NCBI GenBank assembly: GCA_042862465.1
Contig: JASTVH010000008.1
Span: 62,001 to 126,000 of the forward strand
DNA: 64,000 nt
Source: JASTVH01 sp042862465
GTDB taxonomy: Bacteria > Pseudomonadota > Gammaproteobacteria > Pseudomonadales > Oleiphilaceae
Reading direction: 5' to 3'
Part shown: positions 24,791 to 33,139 of the stretch, one piece after another
How the letters are laid out: every line of letters begins with the position of its first letter
Numbering within the stretch: the first letter of the stretch is position 1
Program-made: the position numbers and the translations under genes
Notes under the pieces: model-generated
Databases searched by the model: none
What the model saw: only the letters and a program-made list of their open reading frames with translations
Told to the model about the DNA's origin: nothing

Positions 24791-25248
24791 TCGGTTCGGT
24801 CGGCGGCGATATGTTCGTCGTCGTGGTGCCCGACCAGGTGTACCAGCCAGTAGGCCACGGCCATGGCGACCACCACCGAACCAATACCCCACAGGTAGGC
24901 CGGTTCGATCTTTTCCAGGTCCAGAATGATGACCTTCCGGGCAATGGCCATCAGGGCGGTGGCGATGACGATTTTTACGTGGATTACGTTTTCCCGCAGG
25001 TAGATCGTGATGTTGATGAAAATCTCGATCGCGATCAGCACCGCCATGAAGGCGCCGAAGGTGGCCAGCATATCGGAGATGGTCAGGATATAGACCGGGG
25101 CCGCCATCAGTTTCTGGTAGAGCGTCCAGCCCACGTCCACCACCCCCATCACGATCACGAAGACCATGAGCAGGGCGAGCAGGCGTACGGCCCAGCGGAT
25201 CACGCCGTTGAGGCGGGTTAACAGTTGTTCGTCGAACTTGCTTTCCAC
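24787..25248 (-). CDS. psiE: PsiE family membrane protein
   Basis: 153-residue inner membrane protein with four hydrophobic segments; the VGWTLYQKLM, LATFGAFMAVLIAIEIFINI and KVIILDLEKI pieces are typical of PsiE. E. coli psiE is induced by phosphate starvation, yet its function is unknown. The start codon is GTG at 25248, preceded by AGGAGATAACCC. The 3' end overlaps the upstream convergent gene by 4 bases. Confidence 0.88.
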   Translation of the reverse strand: MESKFDEQLLTRLNGVIRWAVRLLALLMVFVIVMGVVDVGWTLYQKLMAAPVYILTISDMLATFGAFMAVLIAIEIFINITIYLRENVIHVKIVIATALMAIARKVIILDLEKIEPAYLWGIGSVVVAMAVAYWLVHLVGHHDDEHIAADRTD

Positions 25249-25350
25249 GGGTTATCTCCTGCCGATACAGAGTCGGCGTGTCTCAGAGGTCATTGCAAAG
25301 CGCCTGTATCGGCTTTGCAACATCCTCTGGACGAATAACCCGAGCTTGGG

Positions 25351-25375
25351 AAAAAGGGGCCGCGGAGCGCGGCCC
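25351..25375 (-). terminator. Rho-independent terminator
   Basis: Perfect 8-base stem GGGCCGCG / CGCGGCCC with a three-base loop, followed on the minus strand by CTTTTT. It lies 10 bases after the stop of the 110-residue gene. Confidence 0.85.
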
Positions 25376-25384
25376 AGGCTGGGG

Positions 25385-25717
25385 TTAGGCGGCCCTGACG
25401 GACTTCAGTTCGGAAGTGGAAGGCCGCTCCTCTGCTGAAACTGCCGGAAGCTCAAAGACGTGGTAAGCCTCGGGGCCGAAGGGATCAAGGGCTGTATCCC
25501 GATACTCCAGCTCGTCCGCTACGGGTTCCCCGGATAGCGCGACCCGGAAGGCATGCTCTCGGGTTGGAATGTCCACATTCAGTGGCTCTTCCACCCAGAT
25601 AAAGACGGCCTTCTCCACCACCAGGTATTCGGAACGGACCACGCGATGGCCTTCGCGCAACTTGACGCGGGTGACTTCGCCCGGGCCGGCCAGTCGGTAC
25701 TTGTGGATTGTTTTCAT
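25385..25717 (-). CDS. small uncharacterised protein (DUF7352-like)
   Basis: 110-residue protein starting MKTIHKYRLAGPGEVTRVKL; the N-terminal strand-rich part with HRVVRSEYLVVEKAVFIWVEEP resembles a small beta domain that occurs in phages and bacteria. The C-terminal 30 residues are charged and low in complexity. GAGGAGGCAAGCC precedes the ATG at 25717, which was preferred over an upstream open frame. A terminator follows. Function unknown. Confidence 0.65.
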   Translation of the reverse strand: MKTIHKYRLAGPGEVTRVKLREGHRVVRSEYLVVEKAVFIWVEEPLNVDIPTREHAFRVALSGEPVADELEYRDTALDPFGPEAYHVFELPAVSAEERPSTSELKSVRAA

Positions 25718-25837
25718 GGCTTGCCTCCTCTGGTCAAAGCTCTCATGTGCCATGATCAGGGAGATGTGTCATCGAATAAAGCAAGTTGTTTCGTTTTTTT
25801 GGTTCGAAAAAAACGATGAAGGGTCGGCAAGGATCCC

Positions 25838-26755
25838 TCAACGTTGGGCGGGAATGGTATCCCCATCTCTTGTGTGAGGCTGGCAAATTGCCTGGATGGC
25901 CGGGTTGAGGGTGCGGTTGGCCCGGGTAATGGCATGCAGCCGCTCATTGACCTCATCAATCTGGCCGATGCGCTCCACGTTGTATTGCCGGCACACTTCG
26001 TCGGTGATGACCGTGGGAGCTGAGAAAATCCCCAGGCCCTGGCGCGCGAAGACCTTGATCAGGGCGCTGTCGTCTACTTCGGCACGAATATTCACGTGGA
26101 TATTCTGGTCTTCCAGCCACTGCAGCAGGGTATTGAAGTAAGGCGACTCCGGAGCGTTGGACAGGAACGCCTGGCCATCGAGACTGTTGGGAAAGCCTTC
26201 CCGCAGGGCCGCTGCCACTTCCGGCGCGGCAAACAGGGAGATGGTGGATTCCTCCAGCGTGTACTGGCGAATGCGGAAATCGGCGTCCGGGGCCGGCAAC
26301 CGGTCAGTGAGGACCACATCCAGTTTCTGCTGTTTGAGGTCCTGCATCAGGTAGTCGAGGGTGCCGGTGCGGCACTTGAGCTGCACTTCCTGGGACAGCT
26401 GCAGTGCGGGCTCGATCATGTGGTAGGCAAAGAGCTTGTGGATAGAGGCGGTAATGCCCACGGCCAGGTGGATGGGGCGGTCACTGCGGTTGCCGCTGAT
26501 GACCTCTTCCAGTTCTCCGGCGATGGCGAACATGTCGTCGGCGTAGGGCCAGATGCTGCGACCCAGATCGGAGAGCACCATGCTGCGACCGCTACGGTGG
26601 AACAGCAGGCCGCCCAGGGCGGTTTCGAACGTGGCCAGCTGGCCGCTGAGCGTTTGCGGCGCCAGATTGAGGGCCTCCGCCGCGCGGGCGATTGAGCCCT
26701 CTCGGGCAATGGCCCAGAAATAGTACAGGTGCTTGAGATTCAGGTTCCGGGACAT
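25838..26755 (-). CDS. nhaR: LysR-family regulator, NhaR-like
   Basis: 305-residue LysR regulator beginning NLNLKHLYYFWAIAREGSIARAA, the NhaR signature at the HTH (residues 4-50), with a matching effector domain (LDVVLTDRLPAPDADFRIRQ, FSAPTVITDEV). NhaR activates the Na+/H+ antiporter nhaA with sodium and also biofilm genes in E. coli. No nhaA is adjacent; an alpha/beta hydrolase gene lies 4 bases upstream on the same strand. NhaD at 55983 is distant, so the target is open. Confidence 0.85.
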   Translation of the reverse strand: MSRNLNLKHLYYFWAIAREGSIARAAEALNLAPQTLSGQLATFETALGGLLFHRSGRSMVLSDLGRSIWPYADDMFAIAGELEEVISGNRSDRPIHLAVGITASIHKLFAYHMIEPALQLSQEVQLKCRTGTLDYLMQDLKQQKLDVVLTDRLPAPDADFRIRQYTLEESTISLFAAPEVAAALREGFPNSLDGQAFLSNAPESPYFNTLLQWLEDQNIHVNIRAEVDDSALIKVFARQGLGIFSAPTVITDEVCRQYNVERIGQIDEVNERLHAITRANRTLNPAIQAICQPHTRDGDTIPAQR

Positions 26756-26759
26756 CGTG

Positions 26760-27482
26760 TTATCCGACCGCCTGTGTGTTTTGTTGGTTGGCTGTTTCCA
26801 GAATATCCGCCACGCGATTAATCACTTCCGGCGAGAAGCCCATACCGATGTGGGTGGTATCCACCTCGATATGCTCGACCTGTTCCGACCAGTGATCAAT
26901 GCAGGCTTCCCAGCTCACGACGCCGTCATGCTTGGTGTAGAAGGCGGTGATGGGAACCTGGATGGGAATGTCGTAACGTTCCGCCATGCGCGATTCGATC
27001 AGATCCAGATCATAACCGCGCCAGCGATAGAAGGGTGCGGTGACGGTATAGCGCGGTCCACCCACCACCGGGCTGCCAAGGGTGATGACATGGCGGATAT
27101 AGGCTGGCAGTTCCCGGGCTGCTTCCCGTGCCAGGAACCCGCCCAGGCTCCAGCCCACCAGGTAAACCGGTGCCGAGGAGGACTGTGCTTCTTTCTCGAT
27201 GGCATCGATCAACTCGCCCAGCAGCTTGGTGACCTGGCCGGTGTTGCGGCCGATGCCCCAGTCGCGGGCATCAAACCCGCGATGACGCAGAAACTGTCGC
27301 AGGGGGACAAGGGAACCATGAGCGGCACCGAAGCCGGGCAGCAGGATCACGGTGCCCGGCTGGGTGACCGGCGCCTGCCGGAGTTTGTGCAGGTGAGGGA
27401 GCAGGCGGACGGCGTCCTTGCAGAACAGCAGTTCGTGCAGGCTGTGCCCCAGGGATGGGGGTGACAAGGGGCGGTCCGGCAT
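26760..27482 (-). CDS. alpha/beta hydrolase, lipase-like
   Basis: 240-residue hydrolase with LLPGFGAAHGSL (oxyanion), nucleophile elbow GWSLGG near residue 120, acid Asp in YTKHDGVVSWE and the final His in VDTTHIGMGFS. No signal peptide, so it is probably cytoplasmic; the substrate is likely a short ester. AGGAGAAGTCAGG precedes the ATG at 27482; the frame opens 18 bases earlier. It overlaps nothing but lies only 4 bases before nhaR, so they may be co-transcribed. Confidence 0.83.
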   Translation of the reverse strand: MPDRPLSPPSLGHSLHELLFCKDAVRLLPHLHKLRQAPVTQPGTVILLPGFGAAHGSLVPLRQFLRHRGFDARDWGIGRNTGQVTKLLGELIDAIEKEAQSSSAPVYLVGWSLGGFLAREAARELPAYIRHVITLGSPVVGGPRYTVTAPFYRWRGYDLDLIESRMAERYDIPIQVPITAFYTKHDGVVSWEACIDHWSEQVEHIEVDTTHIGMGFSPEVINRVADILETANQQNTQAVG

Positions 27483-27515
27483 CCTGACTTCTCCTGTCAT
27501 GAGTGGGGTTAGGCG

Positions 27516-28526
27516 TTAACAGGCAATGACACGGGTGGGCTCACCATACCCGCATGCCAGCAATTCATCCACGATGATAGCAATATCCGGGCGGTTATAG
27601 CGGAATCGGTGATTGTGTATGGCCTCAATATGGCCCTCCCGGGCCTGGCCGACGGTAAAGGCGAATACATAAAACCCGTACTGCCCCATACGCAGGTCCG
27701 TGATCACGACCTTGCCCTGCTGTTCCGTGACCGAGTAGAAGCCTTTGGTGAACCGCTGTAGCCGTCGCACGGCCCAGCGATCTTCGAGGTCGTTGAGGAG
27801 GTTGGTGTGATTGGGATAGCGATGCAGGGTGATCGGCCGTTCTGAGCCGAGAGTGTAAAAGCCTTCCCAATGTGCCTGTTCGCCCACGGCAACGATGCGC
27901 CAGAGGATACTGTTGAGGGGCGTTGGTGTGACCAGCACGCGCTCGGCCGGCAGGTTGGTGCGAGCGACTGCAGCCTCGGCACGGTTCAGTGCCCACTGCT
28001 GGCCGATCAGGGTCCAGACGAGGTAGAGGCTGCTGACGACGAGTCCCGCCGTGTTCCAGCGCCTTGCCCGGGCCCATTGGGAGCGCAGGGTCAGCGCGGC
28101 TGTGCAGCCAATGATCAATGGCACGGTGTAGAGGGGATCGATGATGAAGATGCTGCCCAGGCCGAAGGGGTAGTCCGTGAAAGGCAGCAGCAATTGCGTG
28201 CCATAAATGGTGAAGGTGTCCAGCAGGGCATGGGTGATGAGTATCAACCACACGGCCAGCCACCAGCGCTTGAAGGAAACGTTCGGATGAAGCCGGCGTA
28301 GCCCCGCAGCGAACAGGGGAGCCACCAGCGTATGCACCACCAGTGAATGGGTGTAGCCCCGGTGATAGGTGAAGTCTGCCACGGCGCTGCCATAGTCCAC
28401 CAGGGCGTCCAGGTCGGGAAGGGTGCCAACCACGCCGCCCCAGGCAAACGCCTTCCAGCCGAGCCTGCGACCCATGACGGCACCGCCGACGGCGGCGCCC
28501 AAAGCGATTTGAGTGACTGAGTCCAT
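27516..28526 (-). CDS. membrane-bound metal-dependent hydrolase, YdjM-like
   Basis: 336-residue integral membrane protein of the YdjM/DUF457 family. DSVTQIALGAAVGGA opens it, LPDLDALVDY and RGYTHSLVVH provide acidic and histidine metal ligands, and HALLDTFTIYGTQL follows. Several hydrophobic helices follow; a hydrophilic C-terminal third (after about residue 180) is unusual and looks periplasmic or cytoplasmic. Activity unknown; E. coli YdjM is SOS-linked, but no LexA box is visible here. The ribosome site is weak. Confidence 0.8.
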   Translation of the reverse strand: MDSVTQIALGAAVGGAVMGRRLGWKAFAWGGVVGTLPDLDALVDYGSAVADFTYHRGYTHSLVVHTLVAPLFAAGLRRLHPNVSFKRWWLAVWLILITHALLDTFTIYGTQLLLPFTDYPFGLGSIFIIDPLYTVPLIIGCTAALTLRSQWARARRWNTAGLVVSSLYLVWTLIGQQWALNRAEAAVARTNLPAERVLVTPTPLNSILWRIVAVGEQAHWEGFYTLGSERPITLHRYPNHTNLLNDLEDRWAVRRLQRFTKGFYSVTEQQGKVVITDLRMGQYGFYVFAFTVGQAREGHIEAIHNHRFRYNRPDIAIIVDELLACGYGEPTRVIAC

Positions 28527-28623
28527 GCCGTAACTACGTTGAGGAAGCCAAAACAGCGCAACTGTCAGCGTATTCTAACGACACGGCAGAAAGAGCGATA
28601 TCCTTCCTACCGACGACCGACAC

Positions 28624-30039
28624 TCAAATAATGCGCGAGAACCGGCTGCTGGCCTGTTCCTGTCGGTAGCTGTCAAAGGTCTGTGCGATTACCCGGATCA
28701 GCAGGCGTCCCGGCGCCAGTACCTGCAGACGATTGTTCTCCAGGGTCAGCAGGCCGTCCTGGGCCATGCGCTGGAGTGCACCGAGCTCGTTCTGGAAGTA
28801 GCGGGTGAAGGGCTCGTTCCACTGGGCCTGGAACTGGTCGTAGTCGATGGCAAACTGACAGCACAGCTCTTTGATGACCCAGCGGCGGATGCGGTCGTCC
28901 CGGGTCAGGCGTACCCCTTTTACCAGCGGCAGTTCACCGTTGGCCACGCAGCGGTCCCAGTCCTCCAGTGTGTGGTGGTTCTGGAAATAGGCCTCGTCGG
29001 TCTGGCCGATGGCCGAGACGCCCAGGGCCACCAGGTCGCAGTCACCGTGGGTGGTGTAGCCCTGGAAGTTGCGGTGCAACTCACCCTTGCGCTGGGCCAC
29101 CGCGAGGCTGTCTTCCGGCAGGGCGAAGTGGTCCATGCCAATGTATTGATAGCCGGCCTGAGTCAGCCGGGCAATGGTGTATTCCAGAATCTGAAGTTTC
29201 ACGTCCGGCGGCGGCAGGTCTTCCGCGCGAATGCGGGTCTGGGGCTGGAAACGGTCGGGCAGGTGTGCGTAGTTGAACACCGACAACCGGTCCGGTGCCA
29301 TGGCAATGATCGCTTCCAGGGTCTCGGCAAAGGTTTCCAGCGTCTGGTGCGGCAGGCCATAGATCAGATCGATGTTGATGGAGCGGAAACCCAGTTCCCG
29401 CGACTTGGCCAATACCGCCTCGGTCATCTCCCGGGGCTGTATGCGGTGAACCGCTTCCTGCACCTTGGGGTTGAGATCCTGCACGCCCAGGCTGACACGG
29501 TTGAAACCGAGCTCCTTGAGCACCTCCAGGGTGTCTTCCCGCAATTCACGGGGGTCGATTTCGATGCTGAAATCGCGGTCATCGTCCGTCGCCAGATTGA
29601 ACTGCTGGCGCAAGCCGTCCATGAGGAGGCGCATGTCCTCGTGAGGCAGAAAGGTCGGCGTGCCTCCGCCCCAATGCAGCTGACGAACGGGACGTTGCGG
29701 CCCGAACATGGGGGCCTTGAGGGCGGCTTCCTGGAGCACCCGCTCCACATAGGGTCGGGCCCGTTCGCGCTTTTTGGTGATGATCTTGTTGCAGGCGCAG
29801 TAGTAGCACAGATGCGCACAGAACGGCAGATGGACATAGAGTGAGAGATCGCTGCCCGATTCCTGACTGAAAGCGGCATCCGCGGCCAGCATCAGCGGCG
29901 TGTAGGCCTCGCTGAATTCCAGGGCCGTAGGGTAGGAGGTGTAGCGCGGGCCGCTGACATTGTAACGGCGGATCAGCCGCTCGTCCCACAGTGGCTTGGC
30001 GGCATGACGGCTGAACGGTGTGGAATTGGAATCGGACAC
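28624..30039 (-). CDS. hemN: oxygen-independent coproporphyrinogen III dehydrogenase
   Basis: 471-residue radical SAM enzyme. The iron-sulphur CxxxCxxC motif is in PFCAHLCYYCACNK (around residue 75), followed by the LHWGGGTPTFL segment and GGIDLIYGLPHQ-like region (INIDLIYGLPHQT). It oxidatively decarboxylates coproporphyrinogen III in haem synthesis when oxygen is scarce. The start codon is GTG at 30039. A perfect FNR-type box lies 66 bases upstream, so it is probably under Anr/FNR control, as in pseudomonads. Confidence 0.95.
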   Translation of the reverse strand: MSDSNSTPFSRHAAKPLWDERLIRRYNVSGPRYTSYPTALEFSEAYTPLMLAADAAFSQESGSDLSLYVHLPFCAHLCYYCACNKIITKKRERARPYVERVLQEAALKAPMFGPQRPVRQLHWGGGTPTFLPHEDMRLLMDGLRQQFNLATDDDRDFSIEIDPRELREDTLEVLKELGFNRVSLGVQDLNPKVQEAVHRIQPREMTEAVLAKSRELGFRSINIDLIYGLPHQTLETFAETLEAIIAMAPDRLSVFNYAHLPDRFQPQTRIRAEDLPPPDVKLQILEYTIARLTQAGYQYIGMDHFALPEDSLAVAQRKGELHRNFQGYTTHGDCDLVALGVSAIGQTDEAYFQNHHTLEDWDRCVANGELPLVKGVRLTRDDRIRRWVIKELCCQFAIDYDQFQAQWNEPFTRYFQNELGALQRMAQDGLLTLENNRLQVLAPGRLLIRVIAQTFDSYRQEQASSRFSRII

Positions 30040-30104
30040 GATGATTTCTCGGCGGAAGGGAATTTAGTACCGGATCATTCTAGAATTGCCACTGGGGTGC
30101 GGTC

Positions 30105-30118
30105 TTGATGGAAATCAA
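30105..30118. promoter_or_regulatory. FNR/Anr-type binding box
   Basis: TTGATGGAAATCAA is an exact match to the TTGATNNNNATCAA consensus. It lies 66 bases before hemN (minus strand) and 138 before the diguanylate cyclase gene (plus strand), so it may serve either. Confidence 0.85.
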
Positions 30119-30255
30119 GTTTGCCCCTTCCTGAGGAGGCAATCGTACTTATAAAGGAGTAGGTTGTTTAATGACCAATAAGCAACCGACCCGGACACAT
30201 CGGTAATTTCCCGGGAACGCGTCATTATAAAAAGGGTGGGAACGGCCTGGGCCCA

Positions 30256-32196
30256 ATGCCGCAGGCTGGAGAATTTGAGGGCGTCGATATGCTCCGTGTC
30301 TTGGCGATCAGTCTGGGCATCGGCCTGCTTTATTATCTGGGGGCGTACCTGGGCGTCGCCTACGGTGGCCTGCCTTCCGGCATCGCCGTGCTGTGGCCGC
30401 CAAACGCCGTTCTGCTCGCGGCCCTGCTGCGATGGCCGCCCCGGCACTGGCCGCTGCTGGCCGTCGCCGTCCTGGTTGCCGAACTGGCAGCTGATTACCC
30501 CGCCTTCACCCTTCTGGAAGCCTTGCTGTTCGGATTGGTGAATGTTGCGGAGTGCACCCTGGCGGCCTTCATCCTGCAACGCGTGCTGGCCCGTTTCGGG
30601 GAGGTTCCCGATTGGGAGGCGCCACGGGATTTCGGGCTTTTCGTGGTGGTGGTGTTTTTCCTCGCTTCACCGTTGGCCGCCTTTGCTGGCGCGGCCGTGT
30701 ATACCGAAATCATGGGCGTGGAGGCGTCCTACCTGAGCATGTGGCGTATCTGGTGGTTTGGGGATGCTACCGGCCTGATCGTCCTGACCCCCGTGCTGCA
30801 CATGCTACTGAGTCCCGGGCGTTACCTGTTTCGGGGCTGGCGGGCGATCGATGTCTGGGAGTGGAGCATCCTGACCCTGGTGGCCATTCTCTCCTGCTAT
30901 GGGGTTTTCTCGGCGGGGCTGCTGGATAGCCAGGAGTACCTTGCGTTGACGCCGCTCCTGGTTCTGCTGGCTCCGTTCTGGATTGCCGTTCGCCTGGGAG
31001 CACTGCCTGCGGCCTCACTCTCTTCAGTGGTCGCGCTGTATGCTGCCATAGCTACCGCGGCGGGCTTGGGTCCCTTCCAGAATCCCTCCCCGGAACGGAC
31101 GGCTCTGTTGGCTCAGGAATTCATCATTCTTTTCGTGGTGGTTGTGCTGTTCGCCGGTGCCTTCGTGCAACAGAACCGGCAGAAGAGCCATCGTCTCAGG
31201 CTCTACAAGAGCGCCATGGAGGCGACCAGCGAAGGCGTGCTGATCACCGAGGCTGGAGACGACCAGCCGCTGATACAGTGCAACCCGGGGTTTGAGCGCA
31301 TGACGGGTTATTCTGCCGCAGAGGCTCTGGGGCGCAACTGCCGTTTCCTTAACCGCCCTGAGCCCGACCAGCCGGCCCTGCGTGAAATACGCCAGGCTAT
31401 CCGCGCACAACAGCCGGTGCGCGTCACCCTCCGTAACTATCGCAAGGACGGGGAGGCCTTCTGGAATAACCTGGTCATCAATCCCATCCGTGATGAGCGC
31501 GGGCAGGTCACCCATTTTGTCGGGGTAATGAGTGACATTACCCATGATATCGAACAACAGCGGCGGCTTGAGACCGTGTTGGGCGAGTTCCGGCACATCA
31601 ACGAGCATCTGGAAGAGGAAATCCAGGTCCGAACCCGGGATCTGGAAGAGGCCAATCGGCAGTTACAGAGTCAGGCTACAACCGATGAACTCACCGGACT
31701 CTTTAACCGCCGTCATTTGATCGAACTGGGAGAGACGGAATGGCAACGGTGTCAGCGTAGCCGTCATAGCTTTGCCGTGCTGCTGCTGGATATTGATCAT
31801 TTCAAGCGCATCAATGATCTGCATGGCCATGATGCCGGAGATCGGGCCCTGCAGTCTCTGGCACGGGAAGTAAGCTCGGTTCTGCGTCAGGTTGACTGGT
31901 TTGGGCGCTGGGGTGGCGAGGAATTCCTGCTGATTGTGCCGCAGTCCGACACGGTTGACCTTAACGTGCTGGGGGAGAAAATACTGGAGACGGTGGCGGC
32001 CATTCGCGTCCCGTTCAGAGGAAAAGTTCTGGATTTCACCGCCTCGATCGGCATCGCGGTGTGGCAGGGTGGCACGTTCGACGAACTGATTTCCTGCGCC
32101 GACAAAGCGCTCTATCAGGCCAAATCGGAAGGGCGCAATCGACTGGTCTTCTACCAGCCCCCGAACACCACGGCCATGCCTGAAAAAACGGTATAG
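30256..32196 (+). CDS. MASE1-LOV-GGDEF diguanylate cyclase
   Basis: 646-residue membrane sensor. Residues 10-305 form a MASE1 domain with about eight helices. Residues 315-430 are a PAS domain of LOV type: the photoactive-cysteine motif GRNCRFL sits at 359-365 (Cys362) and RNYRKDG at 393-399 with FWNN after it. The flavin-contacting Gln expected near the end (GVQ) is Met425 in HFVGVMSDIT. A coiled-coil linker leads to GGDEF: GGEEF at 553-557 is catalytic and RQVD at 544-547 is the product-inhibition site. It should make cyclic di-GMP; blue-light control is plausible but weakened by the Gln change. An FNR-type box lies 138 bases upstream. Start could be 30289. Confidence 0.85.
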   Translation: MPQAGEFEGVDMLRVLAISLGIGLLYYLGAYLGVAYGGLPSGIAVLWPPNAVLLAALLRWPPRHWPLLAVAVLVAELAADYPAFTLLEALLFGLVNVAECTLAAFILQRVLARFGEVPDWEAPRDFGLFVVVVFFLASPLAAFAGAAVYTEIMGVEASYLSMWRIWWFGDATGLIVLTPVLHMLLSPGRYLFRGWRAIDVWEWSILTLVAILSCYGVFSAGLLDSQEYLALTPLLVLLAPFWIAVRLGALPAASLSSVVALYAAIATAAGLGPFQNPSPERTALLAQEFIILFVVVVLFAGAFVQQNRQKSHRLRLYKSAMEATSEGVLITEAGDDQPLIQCNPGFERMTGYSAAEALGRNCRFLNRPEPDQPALREIRQAIRAQQPVRVTLRNYRKDGEAFWNNLVINPIRDERGQVTHFVGVMSDITHDIEQQRRLETVLGEFRHINEHLEEEIQVRTRDLEEANRQLQSQATTDELTGLFNRRHLIELGETEWQRCQRSRHSFAVLLLDIDHFKRINDLHGHDAGDRALQSLAREVSSVLRQVDWFGRWGGEEFLLIVPQSDTVDLNVLGEKILETVAAIRVPFRGKVLDFTASIGIAVWQGGTFDELISCADKALYQAKSEGRNRLVFYQPPNTTAMPEKTV

Positions 32197-32229
32197 GGCG
32201 TCTCGGACCCCACGACGCCGGGAGCCCGT

Positions 32230-32679
32230 TCAGCCTGCGGAGGCAATATCGAGCAGCCGCACCAGCTGTGGTCGATGGGCGGGTTGCAGGACGTCCGCCA
32301 GGGTATAGCGATCCAGGGTGGTCAGGAAGCTGCGTAGCGCTTCGGCGAACACGCTTTTCAGGCCGCAGACCGGTGTAATCACGCAGCCATTCTCGGCAGA
32401 GAAGCATTCAACCAGACTCATGTCCGGCTCCATCTCGCGCACCAGCACGCCGATGTTGATGGCATCTGTCGACATATGCAGACGCATCCCGCCGTTCTTG
32501 CCCCGAATCGTCTCGATGTAACCTTTGCGATTGAGCTGATGAACCACCTTCATCAAATGGTTGCGTGAGATACCGTAGCCATCCGCGATTTCCTGAATGG
32601 TGGCCAGGCGATCTTCATCCATGGTGGCCAGGTAGATCAGGACACGCAGGGAGTAGTCGGTATAGCTGGTAATGTGCAT
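32230..32679 (-). CDS. nsrR: NsrR, nitric-oxide-sensing repressor
   Basis: 149-residue Rrf2-family regulator opening MHITSYTDYSLRVLIYLAT; the HTH is at residues 25-55. The cluster ligands sit in VECFSAENGCVITPVC (about residues 88-103), the NsrR pattern. NsrR holds an iron-sulphur cluster that NO damages, releasing its targets. Start at 32679 was chosen over an in-frame TTG three codons upstream. A single NsrR half-site (AAACGCATCTT, 32703-32713) lies upstream; its partner half is weak. Better sites precede the small protein and nnrS. Confidence 0.92.
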   Translation of the reverse strand: MHITSYTDYSLRVLIYLATMDEDRLATIQEIADGYGISRNHLMKVVHQLNRKGYIETIRGKNGGMRLHMSTDAINIGVLVREMEPDMSLVECFSAENGCVITPVCGLKSVFAEALRSFLTTLDRYTLADVLQPAHRPQLVRLLDIASAG

Positions 32680-32740
32680 GTTATACAACGGCTCTTTGTT
32701 TAAAACGCATCTTACCCCAACGCGCTTCCCAATGTGGACT

Positions 32741-32956
32741 CTAGTTGACGGGCAGCCCGAGATTTTTCAGGGCTGTCAGTCGCGCAACATAAGATACCTT
32801 GATGCCTACTGCCAGCACCAGCGTGGCGATATGTGCTCCAATCTGCACCGGCATCGAAAAATGGTTTGCCCAAGGGTAGGCAATCAGAATCGACAGGCCC
32901 AGGGCCAAAACGAATCCGGCCAGAGCTGCGTTGGAGATATGCAGGAGCTTACGCAT
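32741..32956 (-). CDS. small two-helix membrane protein, NsrR-regulated
   Basis: 71-residue protein with two hydrophobic segments (ALAGFVLALGLSILIAYPW at about residues 10-28 and VQIGAHIATLVLAVGIKVSYVA at about 34-56). No family recognised. AAGGAGAGAAAA lies before the ATG at 32956. An NsrR-type operator at 32970-32992 lies directly upstream, so it should be induced by nitric oxide together with the nnrS-ytfE-norB unit. Possible roles are a small NO-response membrane protein or an accessory to the quinol-type NO reductase; both are inference. Confidence 0.75.
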   Translation of the reverse strand: MRKLLHISNAALAGFVLALGLSILIAYPWANHFSMPVQIGAHIATLVLAVGIKVSYVARLTALKNLGLPVN

Positions 32957-32969
32957 TTTTCTCTCCTTA

Positions 32970-32992
32970 AAGATGTTAACGATATACATCTT
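32970..32992 (-). promoter_or_regulatory. NsrR-type operator upstream of small membrane protein
   Basis: A 23-base 11-1-11 inverted repeat: AAGATGTTAAC, one G, then ATATACATCTT. It starts 14 bases before the ATG of the 71-residue gene on the minus strand, where it would block transcription or translation initiation. Confidence 0.8.
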
Positions 32993-33093
32993 TAACATTA
33001 AGTCCTCACAGGCAGCCTGGCAAGGGATTGCTGAAAATTTTTGTAAGCTTCAGCCATTCGCTGATACAAAAAAGTATTTTACTTGCGTCTTTA

Positions 33094-33116
33094 AAGAGGT
33101 ATTCTGAATGCATCTT
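33094..33116 (+). promoter_or_regulatory. NsrR-type operator upstream of nnrS
   Basis: 23-base inverted repeat: AAGAGGTATTC, one T, GAATGCATCTT, again the 11-1-11 layout. It ends 23 bases before the chosen nnrS start at 33140, so it should overlap the promoter of the nnrS-ytfE-norB unit. Confidence 0.8.
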
Positions 33117-33139
33117 TAATGAATTGCGTGAGAGCTCGC

